61,179 nt of DNA, taken from positions 1-61,179 of the forward strand of contig NZ_KI518116.1 in assembly GCF_000479045.1 (NCBI RefSeq), written 5' to 3'. Every line of letters starts with the position of its first letter. Positions within the stretch are counted from its first letter, which is position 1. Under the pieces are notes generated by a model. The model saw nothing but the letters and a program-made list of their open reading frames with translations. It had not been told where the DNA came from and made no database searches. Source of the DNA: Cetobacterium somerae ATCC BAA-474. GTDB lineage: Bacteria > Fusobacteriota > Fusobacteriia > Fusobacteriales > Fusobacteriaceae. The translations under genes were made by a program, and so were the position numbers. Of this stretch, positions 40,506-50,119 are shown in pieces.

Positions 40506-42554
40506 TTATTTTGTTAACTCTATAAATTCATCCTCTGTTAAAATATTTATTGTTCCAATCTCTTTTGCCTTTGTTAATTTACTACCTGCATCCTCTCCAA
40601 CAATTAAGTAATCAAGCTTTTTGCTCACAGATGATAAATTTGTTCCACCTAAAGATTCTATTAAGTCTTTAATCTCTTCTCTTTTAAATCTTTGTAGTTT
40701 TCCTGTAAATAGGAATGTCTTTCCTGAAAACTTACCATTTTCAACAATTTTCTCTTCAACTTCTTCATCTGATTTTCCAAAGTTTACTCCATAATACTTT
40801 AACTTTTTCACTATTGCCATTGATTTTTCATCTCTAAAAAAGTTATAAACAGATTCTGCAACTTTATCACCAACACCATCAATCTCTAAAAGTTCCTCTT
40901 TAGACATTTGAGATAATCTATCTATATTTTTACTTTTCTTTGCTAAAACATTTCCTAAAAATTTTCCAACAAAAGGTATTCCTAAAGCATATAGTGTTTT
41001 AGAGTATGGTCTCTCTTTGCTTTTCTCTATTGAAGCTAAAAGTTTTTCTACACTTTTTTCTCCCATCTTATCCAATTGCATAAGTTCTTCTTTATGTTCT
41101 CCTAAATTATATATATCAGTAATATCTTTTATATAATTTAACTCTAGCATTCTTTCTACAATCTTACTTCCAAATCCACTTATATTCATCCCATCACGAG
41201 ATACAAAATACTCTATACTTCCTTGAATAATTGCTGGGCAGTTAGGATTTACACACTTTAAATCAACTAACCCCTCCTCCTTTTCTAAAACTGATTCGCA
41301 CACTGGGCAGTTTGTTGGAGGAGTAACTTCTTTTTCCTCTCCTGTTCTAACCTCTTTTATAGAACTTACAACTTGTGGAATAATTTCAGCTGCTTTTTCT
41401 ATAAATACTCTATCTCCAACTCTAATGTCTTTTCTTAAAATCTCATCCATATTATGTAAACTAGCTCTTTTAACTCTGCTTCCAGATAGTTCAACCTCTT
41501 CTAACTCTGCTACAGGAGTAACTTTTCCAGTTCTTCCAACTTGCCAAGTTATACCCAAAAGTTTAGTTGTTACCTGTTTTGCTGGAAATTTGTAAGCTAT
41601 TGCCCATCTTGGACTTTTTGTTGTATATCCTACCTCTTCCCATAAATCTATATTATCTAATTTTATTACTAATCCATCTGTTTCAAAGTCTAACTTCTCT
41701 CTTTCAATCTCCCAGTAAGCTATTCTTTTTTCCATAATAGTTAAGTCATCAATAACCTCAGCTACTCCAGTTGTTTTTATTCCTACTTTATCTAAATAAT
41801 CTAAACTTTCTTTATGAGTTTTAAAACCATATTTTAAAGGTTCCACTACATAATAGAAATAAGCATCCAATCCTCTTTCTTTAACTATTTCTGAATCTAA
41901 CTGTCTTAAAGTTCCACTAGCTGCGTTTCTTGGGTTGGCAAATATCTCTTCACCATTTTTTAATCTTTCTTCATTTAATTTTTCAAATTGACTTAAAGGA
42001 AGTACAATCTCTCCTCTAACCTCTAAATCAACATCCTCTTTTAAATAATTAGGAATTGTATTAATAGCTAAGATATTTTCTGTAACATCCTCTCCCTCTA
42101 TTCCATCCCCTCTTGTTACTGCTCTTACAAGTTGACCTTTTTCGTAAGTTATACTTATACTAGCTCCATCTAACTTTAACTCAAGAACATACTCTAATCT
42201 TTCATGCTTATACTCAAGATTTTTTTCTATTCTCTCTGTAAAAGCAATTACATCCTCAATATTGTATGAGTTACTTAAGCTTAACATAGGCTTTTTATGA
42301 ATAACTTTTTTAAACTTAGATTCTTTTAAATCAATTGCTCCCACATGTTTTGTTGGAGATATCTCCTCTTTAAATTCAGGATAATCTTTTTCTAATTTTT
42401 CTAACTCTTTTAAAAGTTTATCAAATTCAAAGTCAGAGATTATAGATTCATTTTTAGTATAATAATAATAGTTATAACGCTCTATCTCTTTTCTCAATTC
42501 ATCTATTCTTTTTTTCGGTTCGCTCTCTTCAACTAAATCAAAAAGTTTTAGCAT
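40506..42554 (-). CDS. ligA: NAD-dependent DNA ligase
   Basis: LigA seals nicks in replication and repair using NAD+. Domains in order: Ia domain (1-70), adenylation domain with the AMP-lysine in ELKLDGASIS, OB fold, a Cys4 zinc finger (CPVCESVLEKEEG...CVNPNCP), a helix-hairpin-helix region and a C-terminal BRCT domain (GKFSGKTFLFTGKL onwards). At 682 residues it is full length. It is an essential housekeeping gene and marks this as chromosome. Confidence 0.97.
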   Translation of the reverse strand: MLKLFDLVEESEPKKRIDELRKEIERYNYYYYTKNESIISDFEFDKLLKELEKLEKDYPEFKEEISPTKHVGAIDLKESKFKKVIHKKPMLSLSNSYNIEDVIAFTERIEKNLEYKHERLEYVLELKLDGASISITYEKGQLVRAVTRGDGIEGEDVTENILAINTIPNYLKEDVDLEVRGEIVLPLSQFEKLNEERLKNGEEIFANPRNAASGTLRQLDSEIVKERGLDAYFYYVVEPLKYGFKTHKESLDYLDKVGIKTTGVAEVIDDLTIMEKRIAYWEIEREKLDFETDGLVIKLDNIDLWEEVGYTTKSPRWAIAYKFPAKQVTTKLLGITWQVGRTGKVTPVAELEEVELSGSRVKRASLHNMDEILRKDIRVGDRVFIEKAAEIIPQVVSSIKEVRTGEEKEVTPPTNCPVCESVLEKEEGLVDLKCVNPNCPAIIQGSIEYFVSRDGMNISGFGSKIVERMLELNYIKDITDIYNLGEHKEELMQLDKMGEKSVEKLLASIEKSKERPYSKTLYALGIPFVGKFLGNVLAKKSKNIDRLSQMSKEELLEIDGVGDKVAESVYNFFRDEKSMAIVKKLKYYGVNFGKSDEEVEEKIVENGKFSGKTFLFTGKLQRFKREEIKDLIESLGGTNLSSVSKKLDYLIVGEDAGSKLTKAKEIGTINILTEDEFIELTK

Positions 42555-42668
42555 TCTCCACCATCCTTTTTTATTAAATTATACCACTTTTCTATTTACA
42601 AATTAAGAGTTTAGTGGTAATAAATAGATATGAAAGTTCTTTTTTATTAAAGGTTATGGAGGTATTAA

Positions 42669-43745
42669 ATGGAAAACATCATTTTATCACCAAGTAAATA
42701 TATTCAGGGAGCTAACTCTTTAAGCAATATTGCTAAATATGCTAAAAAAAATGCTTTTATTATTGCTGATAACTTTGTTATGAGTATAACTGAAGATATT
42801 ATAAAAGAAAGTTTTAAAAAAGAAAATTTAATAGCAACTTTTGAAATTTTTAACGGCGAGTGCTCAAAAAATGAGGTTAATAGATTAAAAGAGATTTTAA
42901 AAGAAAAAAAATCTGAAATTATTATTGGAGTTGGAGGTGGTAAAACTTTAGATACTGCTAAAGCTCTTGCACACTACTCAAATCTTCCCGTTATAATTGT
43001 TCCTACTATTGCATCAACTGATGCTCCATGTAGTGCTTTATCAGTTCTTTATACTGATGACGGTGTTTTTGATGAATATCTTATTTTACCAAGTAATCCA
43101 AATATAGTTTTAATGGATACAGAGATTATTGCTAAAGCTCCTGCTAGACTTTTAGCTAGCGGAATGGGCGATGCCTTAGCTACATACTTTGAAGCTAGAG
43201 CATGTGAGCAATCAGGAGCTCTAAATATGGGTGGTGGACTTCCTACTAAAGCTGCTATGGCTCTTGCTAAACTATGCTTTGATACACTTATAGCAGATGG
43301 AGAAAAAGCTATGTTTGCTGCACAAAAATGTGTTTGTACTAAAGCTGTTGAAAATATTATTGAAGCTAATACATATTTGAGCGGTATTGGTTTTGAAAGT
43401 GGTGGATTAGCTGCTGCTCATGCTATTCACAATGGATTAACAGCTCTTGAAGAGTGCCATGACTTATATCATGGTGAAAAAGTAGCTTTTGGAACTTTGG
43501 TTCAACTATTCCTTGAAAATGCACCAATGGAAGAGATTGACGAAGTTTTATTTTTCTGTAAAAATATTGGACTCCCAACCTCTTTAGAAGATTTAGGAGT
43601 TAATTCTATTGAACGAGAAAAACTTTTAGAAGTAGCTAAGCTAGCTTGTGCACCAGGAGAAACAATTCATAATATGCCTTTTAAAGTTACTCCTGAAAAA
43701 GTTTTAGCTGCTATTTTAGCTGCTGATAACTATGGTGGATATTAA
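42669..43745 (+). CDS. gldA: Glycerol dehydrogenase
   Basis: An iron-type, zinc-binding alcohol dehydrogenase of 358 residues that oxidises glycerol to dihydroxyacetone with NAD+. The NAD-binding IIGVGGGKTLDTAKALAH segment and the VPTIASTDAPCSALSVLY substrate region are diagnostic. Metal ligands lie in GMGDALATYFEARAC (Asp), AAHAIHNGL (His) and YHGEKVAFG (His). A monocistronic gene with a GGAGGT site; no dihydroxyacetone kinase is next to it. Confidence 0.95.
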   Translation: MENIILSPSKYIQGANSLSNIAKYAKKNAFIIADNFVMSITEDIIKESFKKENLIATFEIFNGECSKNEVNRLKEILKEKKSEIIIGVGGGKTLDTAKALAHYSNLPVIIVPTIASTDAPCSALSVLYTDDGVFDEYLILPSNPNIVLMDTEIIAKAPARLLASGMGDALATYFEARACEQSGALNMGGGLPTKAAMALAKLCFDTLIADGEKAMFAAQKCVCTKAVENIIEANTYLSGIGFESGGLAAAHAIHNGLTALEECHDLYHGEKVAFGTLVQLFLENAPMEEIDEVLFFCKNIGLPTSLEDLGVNSIEREKLLEVAKLACAPGETIHNMPFKVTPEKVLAAILAADNYGGY

Positions 43746-43765
43746 AAAAATTGATTATAAAAAAG

Positions 43766-43793
43766 AAAACCCTTGGATTAATCCAAGGGTTTT
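43766..43793. terminator. Bidirectional terminator between gldA and the porin gene
   Basis: AAAACCCTTGGATT followed directly by its complement forms a 28-bp perfect palindrome between convergent genes. Confidence 0.92.
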
Positions 43794-43807
43794 TAATTGC
43801 ATATCTA

Positions 43808-44911
43808 TTAGAATGTAGCTTTCATTCCTACATATGCAAGTGGTTGCCATCTCCAGTGAGAAGCAGCATCTTGAGCTGTTATATTCCAGTTTCTGTACTC
43901 TGCTCCAACTCCAGCATTTACTGCAAAGTTTTCAGTTACTTTATACTCTGCATCTAATGTTAATAATGTGTATAAGCTATAAGTTGTTTTAGCTGACTTA
44001 GAAACTTTTCCTGTAGTTTCATTTTTAGTATACTTATCATATTGTCCAAATTTATATGGATCATATCCACCTTCAAAGTTGAAATCAATTGCATAGTTAT
44101 CTGTTGAATATAATGCAAATGTTCTGTATAAGTAGATTTCCCACTCTGCTACGAAATCTTTATCTTTATTATCTGTTAAATCAGCATTTGTATGGAAGTC
44201 TTGTCCATAGAAATTTTGATTTAAATAGATTGTACCATCCCAAGTAAATCCTAATGGTAAGTTACCTGCGTACTCGATATCCATACCGATAGTGTTCATA
44301 TAGTTAGATCCACCATCTTCTGGGAATGAGTGATATACTTTTGGAGCAAGTAATAATTTGCTTAATAATGCTCCTTCATTTTTATATACTGTAAATCTTG
44401 CTTGGTACTCTAAGTTTTGAGAGTCATCCTCTTCATCTCTATATTGTACTCTTGAAGTAAACCAATCGTTATGTTGATAGTAAGCTCTTAATCTTGTTTC
44501 AGTCCCGTTTTTAGAGTTTTTATTTCTATCTCCGTTGCTCTCTAAGTTGTTATAATCTCTGATTCTTCCTTCTAATTTGAAGTTCTCAGTTGCTTGAACA
44601 CCAAAAGTTGTTTCAAGTCTAGAGTATTTATTAGCTCCTCTATTCCATGTATCTTGGTTATCATCTGCAGCATTTGTAGCTGTATTCCATCTAATGTCAT
44701 CTCCATGACCTTCTGTTTCACCGTAAGCTCTATACTGTACTCCTACATATCCTGTTGGTTTAAATACAGGTGCTACAACCTCTTCAACTACAGGCTCAGC
44801 TACAACTATAATCTCTTTCGATACTTCAACTGGAGCTACAACAACCTCTTTAGCTTGAACTGCAGTTCCTACAACAAGTAAAGATCCTAAAAAAAGTGCT
44901 AATTTTTTCAT
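43808..44911 (-). CDS. FomA-like major outer-membrane porin
   Basis: A 367-residue exported protein. The signal peptide MKKLALFLGSLLVVGTAVQA is close to that of fusobacterial FomA. A Val/Glu/Pro-rich linker follows, then FKPTGYVGVQYRAYGETEG, the same register as the first barrel strand of FomA, and a terminal YVGMKATF. The start at 44911 has a GGAGGGG site; an ATG 30 codons upstream only adds residues before the signal peptide. It is unlinked to transport genes and may be a general porin. Confidence 0.85.
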   Translation of the reverse strand: MKKLALFLGSLLVVGTAVQAKEVVVAPVEVSKEIIVVAEPVVEEVVAPVFKPTGYVGVQYRAYGETEGHGDDIRWNTATNAADDNQDTWNRGANKYSRLETTFGVQATENFKLEGRIRDYNNLESNGDRNKNSKNGTETRLRAYYQHNDWFTSRVQYRDEEDDSQNLEYQARFTVYKNEGALLSKLLLAPKVYHSFPEDGGSNYMNTIGMDIEYAGNLPLGFTWDGTIYLNQNFYGQDFHTNADLTDNKDKDFVAEWEIYLYRTFALYSTDNYAIDFNFEGGYDPYKFGQYDKYTKNETTGKVSKSAKTTYSLYTLLTLDAEYKVTENFAVNAGVGAEYRNWNITAQDAASHWRWQPLAYVGMKATF

Positions 44912-45145
44912 AAAATCCCCTCCGATTTTTAATTGTGTTATTTTGAGAAATAATTTTTTATAGTAAAAAAATATTTCTTTTCCACTGTATTCTTTATACA
45001 ATATTTTTTTAAATTTGTAAATATAATTTTTCTTAGTAAATTATTTTTTTGTTTACTTTTTATCTATAAACCCTTATTTTTAAAAGAAAAGTTCACTTTT
45101 ATATTTTTATTTTTATTTTACTATATGAAATTTATCCATTAAAAA

Positions 45146-45167
45146 AAGAGATAGATTTCTATCTCTT
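45146..45167 (-). terminator. Intrinsic terminator of the ROK regulator gene
   Basis: AAGAGATAG-AAAT-CTATCTCTT is a 9-bp stem running into seven Ts on the minus strand. Confidence 0.88.
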
Positions 45168-45172
45168 AAAAT

Positions 45173-46354
45173 TTACTCTTCTAAATTATCTTGAAAATGA
45201 TAATTATAAAAAATATAATTTATTGGTAAAAATGAAGCTACTAGCTCTTCTCTAAACACATGTTTATCTAAAACTATAAGTTTTTCATGAACTTCTCCTA
45301 GTTGAAACTCTTGTAAATACATCTTTAAATAACTTAAGAAAAGTGAACTTTTAAATACTCTTCCAGAAAGCAAAAAAGTATCTAAAGGTAGTAAATTATT
45401 GTGATTAATCATAAGAATTGCAATATATCTTGCTACTTTTCTCAGTGCTTTACATTCAGTTATCTCTCCACTTTCTGCCCTTTTTATGAACTCTTCAAAA
45501 CTCATATTTTTATACATATCTACTATACGAGTTGAGTAATTATTTTCCTTTAAAATTTCTTCAAATATATTTTTAGGTGAAACCATTGTATCAAAACATC
45601 CTTTTTTCTTACAAATTTCACAATATACATCTGAGTTAGGTTCCACTATAAAATGTCTAGTTCCCATTGATCTATAATGAGAAATAGCTGGATTTACAAG
45701 CTTATTATCTATAATAATAGCACTTCCTCTTTTTTCTCCATATTTAACTAAGAAAAAATCTTTATATTCTGGAGCTAAGAAAGCTTCGTATAAAGCTTCT
45801 GCTCTAATTTCAGTTTCTACAAATACATATCCTGAAAATTTATCCATGATTGATTTTTTTAAAGTTAAAAATCTATCCTCTTTAAATAAATCTAATGATT
45901 TTTTTACAATAAACTCATTGGTTACTACAACACCAACGCCTAGTATTTTCTCAGGTAAAACTTTATTTTCTTTTGCAAGTTTTTCAATAAATTCAAGCAA
46001 AGCTTTTAAATATTCGTCAAAATCACCATTATAGTTATTTTTAAATTTCAGCTCCCCTAAAATATCATTTTTTAAATTTGTTAATATAACCTTTGTAAAA
46101 TTCTCCTCTATTAATACACCCATAGAATAGAATCTTTCATAATTTATAACCAATAGATTTTTTTTTCTATTATTTTCATCTATATATTTTTTTTCAACAA
46201 GTATATTATCCCCAAGTAATTTTTTAGAAATTTTTGTTAAAGCTGCTGGCGAAACCATTATATTTTCAGCAATCTCTAACTTATTAGACCCACCACATTG
46301 ATTAATAAATTTTAATAAATTTGTAATGTTTTTATTTTGACTTTTAAAATCCAT
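45173..46354 (-). CDS. ROK-family transcriptional regulator (NagC/XylR type)
   Basis: An N-terminal winged helix-turn-helix (NKLEIAENIMVSPAALTKISKKLL) is joined to a ROK sugar-kinase-like domain. The structural zinc motif appears as YCEICKKKGCFDTMVSP. The glycine-rich ATP loops of active kinases are weak, as usual for regulators. I place the start at 46354 (MDFKSQN), where AAAGGAG lies upstream, rather than 10 codons earlier. Target genes probably involve sugar or amino-sugar use. Neighbours are a porin and a divergent groES, so its regulon cannot be read from context. Confidence 0.88.
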   Translation of the reverse strand: MDFKSQNKNITNLLKFINQCGGSNKLEIAENIMVSPAALTKISKKLLGDNILVEKKYIDENNRKKNLLVINYERFYSMGVLIEENFTKVILTNLKNDILGELKFKNNYNGDFDEYLKALLEFIEKLAKENKVLPEKILGVGVVVTNEFIVKKSLDLFKEDRFLTLKKSIMDKFSGYVFVETEIRAEALYEAFLAPEYKDFFLVKYGEKRGSAIIIDNKLVNPAISHYRSMGTRHFIVEPNSDVYCEICKKKGCFDTMVSPKNIFEEILKENNYSTRIVDMYKNMSFEEFIKRAESGEITECKALRKVARYIAILMINHNNLLPLDTFLLSGRVFKSSLFLSYLKMYLQEFQLGEVHEKLIVLDKHVFREELVASFLPINYIFYNYHFQDNLEE

Positions 46355-46494
46355 CCCCGACTCCTTTATTTTTTTTATTGACAAACCCTTTTTTTTAATG
46401 TATATTTTACCTTGTAAAACACACGTCGTTTTTTCGAGATATTTTTTTTACCAAATTAAATAAAAATAGTATATCTTTATTTAATTATATCATA

Positions 46495-46596
46495 AATCAA
46501 TAATAAGGTGCTAAACTTATTATATAAATAGCCAGCAACCCTCCAGTTGATTGGTTAGAAACCCGTTTTAAGAAGAGATGTTCCCGTCATCTCTTC
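46495..46596 (+). promoter_or_regulatory. Structured RNA leader with terminator upstream of the orphan groES
   Basis: AATCAA (46495-46500) can pair with TTGATT (46547-46552) to close a domain. Inside lies an 8-bp hairpin ATAATAAG/CTTATTAT with the loop GTGCTAAA (46508-46515), whose TGCT can pair with AGCA in GCCAGCAACC (46531-46540) as a pseudoknot. A small GGTT-AGA-AACC hairpin and then the terminator GAAGAGATG/CATCTCTTC (46572-46596) plus TTTTATTTTT follow. This looks like a riboswitch with an expression platform. The words GGTGCTAA and CAGCAACC recall the SAM-I core but in reversed order, so I do not assign it. Confidence 0.5.
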
Positions 46597-46667
46597 TTTT
46601 ATTTTTATTGCTTTTTTATTTTTTTTTGTTACAATTTTATTATCTTAAAATATTTTAGGAGGTAAAA

Positions 46668-46943
46668 ATGAAAATTAAACCTATTGGTAAAAGAGTTCTT
46701 GTTAAAACTATAAATTTAGAAGAAAAAACATCAACAGGGATTATATTAATTCAAAATAATGAGGAAAAAAATTATAGAATTGGGGAAATAATCTCTTTAA
46801 GTACTGATTCTGAGGTAAACTCTTTATTTAGTATTAATGATAAAGTTATTTTTTCTAAAAAATCTGGAGTTAAAATTAATGATTCTTCTAAGGAACAAAT
46901 TTTATTAAATTTAGAAGAAATCTTTGGTATTATTGAAGAGTAA
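46668..46943 (+). CDS. groES: Orphan co-chaperonin GroES-like protein
   Basis: A 91-residue GroES fold: N-terminal KPIGKRVLVKTINLEEKT, mobile-loop segment STGIIL that contacts GroEL, and a C-terminal VIFSKKSGVKI and LLNLEEIFGIIEE. No groEL follows; the next gene is convergent pcp. The mobile loop usually reads GGIVL, so it is slightly changed, and the body is Ser/Asn-rich compared with typical GroES. It could be the sole GroES with groEL elsewhere, or a second specialised copy. It has an AGGAGG site, a structured leader and its own terminator. No CIRCE element is present. Confidence 0.85.
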   Translation: MKIKPIGKRVLVKTINLEEKTSTGIILIQNNEEKNYRIGEIISLSTDSEVNSLFSINDKVIFSKKSGVKINDSSKEQILLNLEEIFGIIEE

Positions 46944-46946
46944 AAG

Positions 46947-46976
46947 AAAAGCCCATCTTTATGACGGGCTTTTTTT
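46947..46976. terminator. Terminator between groES and pcp
   Basis: AAAAGCCC and GGGCTTTT arms surround an 11-nt loop, with Ts following on the plus strand, in the 34-nt gap between convergent genes. Confidence 0.8.
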
Positions 46977-46977
46977 A

Positions 46978-47619
46978 TTAAAACTCTTTACCACCTGAAA
47001 CTTTAACATCTACTTTATATTTATTTAATGCTTGAACTGCACACTCTAAAGCTTTTGTTATAGTTGTAACTTCCATATAAGGCATATTTTTCTTATCAAC
47101 AACTTGCTCTGTTATGTAAGGAACATGAATAAATCCACCTTTTATATTTAAATTATTCTTTGATATATAATAAAGTAATGAGTACATTATATGATTACAT
47201 ACATATGTTCCAGCTGTATTTGAAACTGAAGCTGGTATTTTTGCTAACTTAATCTCTTCAACAATCCCTTTAATAGGAAGCGTTGCAAAATAAGCATTCT
47301 CTCCATCTTCGTAAACTGGAGTATCTATTGGTTGATATCCTTCATTATCTGGAATTCTACCATCATCCATATTAATAGCTACTCTTTCAACTGACATATC
47401 ATATCTTCCTCCAGCTTGTCCAATACATATAACAGCATCTGGTTTATGCTCTTCTATTCCTGCAAATAGTTTTTCAGCTGATTTTTTGAAAACTGTTGGT
47501 ATTTGTAATTTTATTACCTCTATACCGTCAATACTATCTTTCATTGCCTTCACTGCTTCCCATGCTGGATTTATACTTTCTCCTCCAAATGGATCAAAAC
47601 CTGTAATTAAAACTTTCAT
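46978..47619 (-). CDS. pcp: Pyroglutamyl-peptidase I
   Basis: A cytosolic cysteine peptidase removing N-terminal pyroglutamate from peptides. The catalytic triad is visible as Glu79 ([10 protein letters not shown]), Cys141 ([10 protein letters not shown]) and His165 (GGFIHVPY). At 213 residues it matches the C15 family. It is the last gene after DUF969 and DUF979 membrane proteins; this trio suggests uptake of a pyroglutamyl substrate followed by cleavage. Confidence 0.95.
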   Translation of the reverse strand: MKVLITGFDPFGGESINPAWEAVKAMKDSIDGIEVIKLQIPTVFKKSAEKLFAGIEEHKPDAVICIGQAGGRYDMSVERVAINMDDGRIPDNEGYQPIDTPVYEDGENAYFATLPIKGIVEEIKLAKIPASVSNTAGTYVCNHIMYSLLYYISKNNLNIKGGFIHVPYITEQVVDKKNMPYMEVTTITKALECAVQALNKYKVDVKVSGGKEF

Positions 47620-47637
47620 TACACTACCTCCTAAAAA

Positions 47638-48555
47638 TTAAAATGCTAAGAAATACATTAATACAACATGTATTGCAAGAAGAGGTACCGCTACACCTAC
47701 TTGCTTTAATATTACACCATTTTTATTTTTCATCTCTAGTATCGATGCTGGAACTATATTGAAATTAGCTCCCATTGGTGTTAATAAAGTTCCGCAGAAT
47801 CCTGCTGTTAATCCAAGAGCTCCAACTACTGCCGGATTACCACCTTGAGCTATAACAAATGGATAACCTATTCCTGCTGTTATAACTGCAAAAGCCGCAA
47901 ATCCATTTCCCATAATCATTGTGAATATAGCCATTGCTAAACAATAAACAGTTACTCCAGCTAAAATATTTCCTTCTGGAACTACACTTCCCATTATTCC
48001 GGCAATTACAGTTCCAACTCCAGCTTTAGCAAATACAGAACCTAAAGATCCTAAAAGTTGTGGTAAAATAACTGTTGGACCCATTTGTTGTAAAATTCTA
48101 CTTGAATCATAAGGAATTTTATCAAACTTTTCTTTTGTTACTATCATAGTAACAACTAGTGCAACTATTGCCCCAATTCCTAGTCCTATTAATCCACCTA
48201 ATTTTGTAAATTGAGCTATTGAAAATGCTACAACTCCTATTAATCCAGCTGGAACAAATAACATATTTCCAATTTTATGAGCTTGTTTCTCTCTAAACTC
48301 CTCTGTACTTGTTGTAAATGAAGCAAGTGAAACAGATTTTGTAGCACTTAAAACTCCCATTACTAAAAGTAATCCTCCTACTATTGATGGATTTACATGA
48401 GGTCCACCTATAAATAAGAATCCAAATATAATCCAAAATGCTGCTGATCCTATTCTCTTAGGATTCTTCTTATCTAAAAATGAATATACACCGCTTATCA
48501 ATAAAATAATTCCGCAAAGTATATACATAAATTCTAATAACATCTTTACATCCAT
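47638..48555 (-). CDS. DUF979 membrane protein (putative permease subunit)
   Basis: A 305-residue integral membrane protein with about nine hydrophobic segments. The GNGFAAFAVITAGIGYPFVIAQGGNPAVVGALGLTAGFCGTLLTPMGANFN block is characteristic of DUF979 and resembles ion-coupled organic acid permeases. It follows DUF969 by 12 nt and precedes pcp by 18 nt. Transport of 5-oxoproline or pyroglutamyl peptides is inferred from the neighbourhood only. Confidence 0.85.
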   Translation of the reverse strand: MDVKMLLEFMYILCGIILLISGVYSFLDKKNPKRIGSAAFWIIFGFLFIGGPHVNPSIVGGLLLVMGVLSATKSVSLASFTTSTEEFREKQAHKIGNMLFVPAGLIGVVAFSIAQFTKLGGLIGLGIGAIVALVVTMIVTKEKFDKIPYDSSRILQQMGPTVILPQLLGSLGSVFAKAGVGTVIAGIMGSVVPEGNILAGVTVYCLAMAIFTMIMGNGFAAFAVITAGIGYPFVIAQGGNPAVVGALGLTAGFCGTLLTPMGANFNIVPASILEMKNKNGVILKQVGVAVPLLAIHVVLMYFLAF

Positions 48556-48567
48556 TAATTTTGCCTC

Positions 48568-49230
48568 CTACTTTGCTCTTAACTTTTTAATTTTTCTATC
48601 TAAACGATAGTATTGGAAATATGCTAATACTAAAGTTATTAATGCCACTGGTATAGAAGCTTTAGCCACATCATACGCTTCTACCTTTACACCTAACTCT
48701 TGTAAAGTTCCAACAATTAAAAGAACTCCAGAAGATGCTACGAAAACATTTTGCCCAAAGAAGTTAGCGTAGTTTTCTGAAGCATTAGTTATTCCTTTTA
48801 AATCTTCATCTAACTCTTCTGATACTACTCCATCCTTCTCAATAGCACCTTTTGCCATAGGATAAATTAATGGTCTAATAAACTGAACATGTCCACCTAA
48901 TCTCATAGATAAAACTGCTGCTAACATTCTTACAGTTACATATATTGATAAAACTTTTCCAGCTGTTGCACCTTTCAACTTTGATATACAAATTGATGCT
49001 CTTTCTCTCAAACCATTTCTTTCTAGTATTCCAACTACAGAAAGCGTTAATAATAAAAGTGTCATATATCTAGTTTGAACAAAAGCTGTTCCTAAAATAT
49101 TTAAAACCTCAACAAAGTCAATTCCTGCAACAAGTCCTGTTGCTATTCCAGCTATTAAAACAACAGCTATAGTATCTAATTTGATTATAAATCCAATTAG
49201 AATAATTAATACCCCTATTAATTTAATCAC
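48568..49230 (-). CDS. DUF969 membrane protein (partner of DUF979)
   Basis: A 220-residue membrane protein with about six hydrophobic segments and the RLGGHVQFIRPLIYPMAKGA motif typical of DUF969. DUF969 and DUF979 are almost always adjacent and together resemble the two halves of a larger permease. Its start overlaps the end of hslO by 4 nt. The substrate is unknown; pcp downstream suggests pyroglutamyl compounds. Confidence 0.85.
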   Translation of the reverse strand: MIKLIGVLIILIGFIIKLDTIAVVLIAGIATGLVAGIDFVEVLNILGTAFVQTRYMTLLLLTLSVVGILERNGLRERASICISKLKGATAGKVLSIYVTVRMLAAVLSMRLGGHVQFIRPLIYPMAKGAIEKDGVVSEELDEDLKGITNASENYANFFGQNVFVASSGVLLIVGTLQELGVKVEAYDVAKASIPVALITLVLAYFQYYRLDRKIKKLRAK

Positions 49231-50117
49231 AGTATCTCACCTAAATCCTCTCTTTTAAACGAGTATCTTTTTCCACAGAAATGACACTCAGCTTCTACCT
49301 CTCCTCTTTCAGCTAATATCTCTTCTAACTGCTCTTTTCCTAAAGTTATAATTCCTTTATAGAATTTCTCTTTATCACAATTACAATTATATTTTATCTC
49401 TTTTGAGTCTAAAATTTCATATGGCTCTACTAATTTTTCATGAGTTTCATCATTCATATCTTCATATAAAAGGTGTAAAATTCTTTCAATATCCATTCCA
49501 CCTTTAAATAGTTCTGTTACGCTTCTAATAGCTCCTATTTTCTTCTCTAACTCTACTATAAAACCTTCTTCTGCATCTGGTAAAAGCTGAATCATGTATC
49601 CACCAGCTGATCTAACTGTTGTTTCATTTTCTAAATCTACACCTAAAGCAATTACTGTAGGCGTTTGTTCTGAAGTTACATAATAATATGCAATATCATA
49701 TGCAATCTCTCCACTTTCTATTGTTGATACTCCAACATAAGGATCCTTTAATCCTAAATCTTTAATAACATTTAAAGTTCCTCTTCCTACTAAAGCTTGT
49801 ACATCTGGTTGTCCATTTTCTTTTGCTGGTAGATCTGCTTCTGGATTTGAAACATAACCTTTTACACCATCCTTATCAACTGTTACTACCATACTTGATA
49901 AAGGTCCATCTGTCATTGTTCTAAGTGTTAGTATATCATTTCCTTTTAAGGTTGCTCCCATCATTACTCCTGCTGAAAGAAGTCTTCCAAAAGCTGATAT
50001 AGCAGTTGGACTACACTTATGAATATCTAAAGCTTCCTGTACAATATCTTTTGTATCTACAAGAACAAATCTTGCATTTTTACTTACACCTCTAATTAAT
50101 CTACTCATTTTTTTCAC
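49227..50117 (-). CDS. hslO: Redox-regulated chaperone Hsp33
   Basis: A 296-residue Hsp33. The C-terminal zinc switch keeps its four cysteines (NCNCD and CHFCG). Zinc release and disulfide formation under oxidative stress activate the holdase. N-terminal features SPTAISAFGRLLSAGVMMG and the VRSAGGYMIQLLP block are standard. It lies 2 nt after the helix-hairpin-helix gene and overlaps DUF969 by 4 nt, in a long minus-strand run. Confidence 0.95.
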   Translation of the reverse strand: MKKMSRLIRGVSKNARFVLVDTKDIVQEALDIHKCSPTAISAFGRLLSAGVMMGATLKGNDILTLRTMTDGPLSSMVVTVDKDGVKGYVSNPEADLPAKENGQPDVQALVGRGTLNVIKDLGLKDPYVGVSTIESGEIAYDIAYYYVTSEQTPTVIALGVDLENETTVRSAGGYMIQLLPDAEEGFIVELEKKIGAIRSVTELFKGGMDIERILHLLYEDMNDETHEKLVEPYEILDSKEIKYNCNCDKEKFYKGIITLGKEQLEEILAERGEVEAECHFCGKRYSFKREDLGEIL

Positions 50118-50119
50118 CT

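Noticed and set aside
46506-46516. Possible CIRCE/HrcA half-site (GGTGCTAAA) before groES
   Set aside because: The full CIRCE element needs TTAGCACTC nine bases upstream; that half is absent, and the string lies in the loop of a well-paired hairpin.
46500-46563. SAM-I riboswitch
   Set aside because: The core words occur in reversed order and the four-helix junction cannot be built; only a structured leader of unknown class is claimed.
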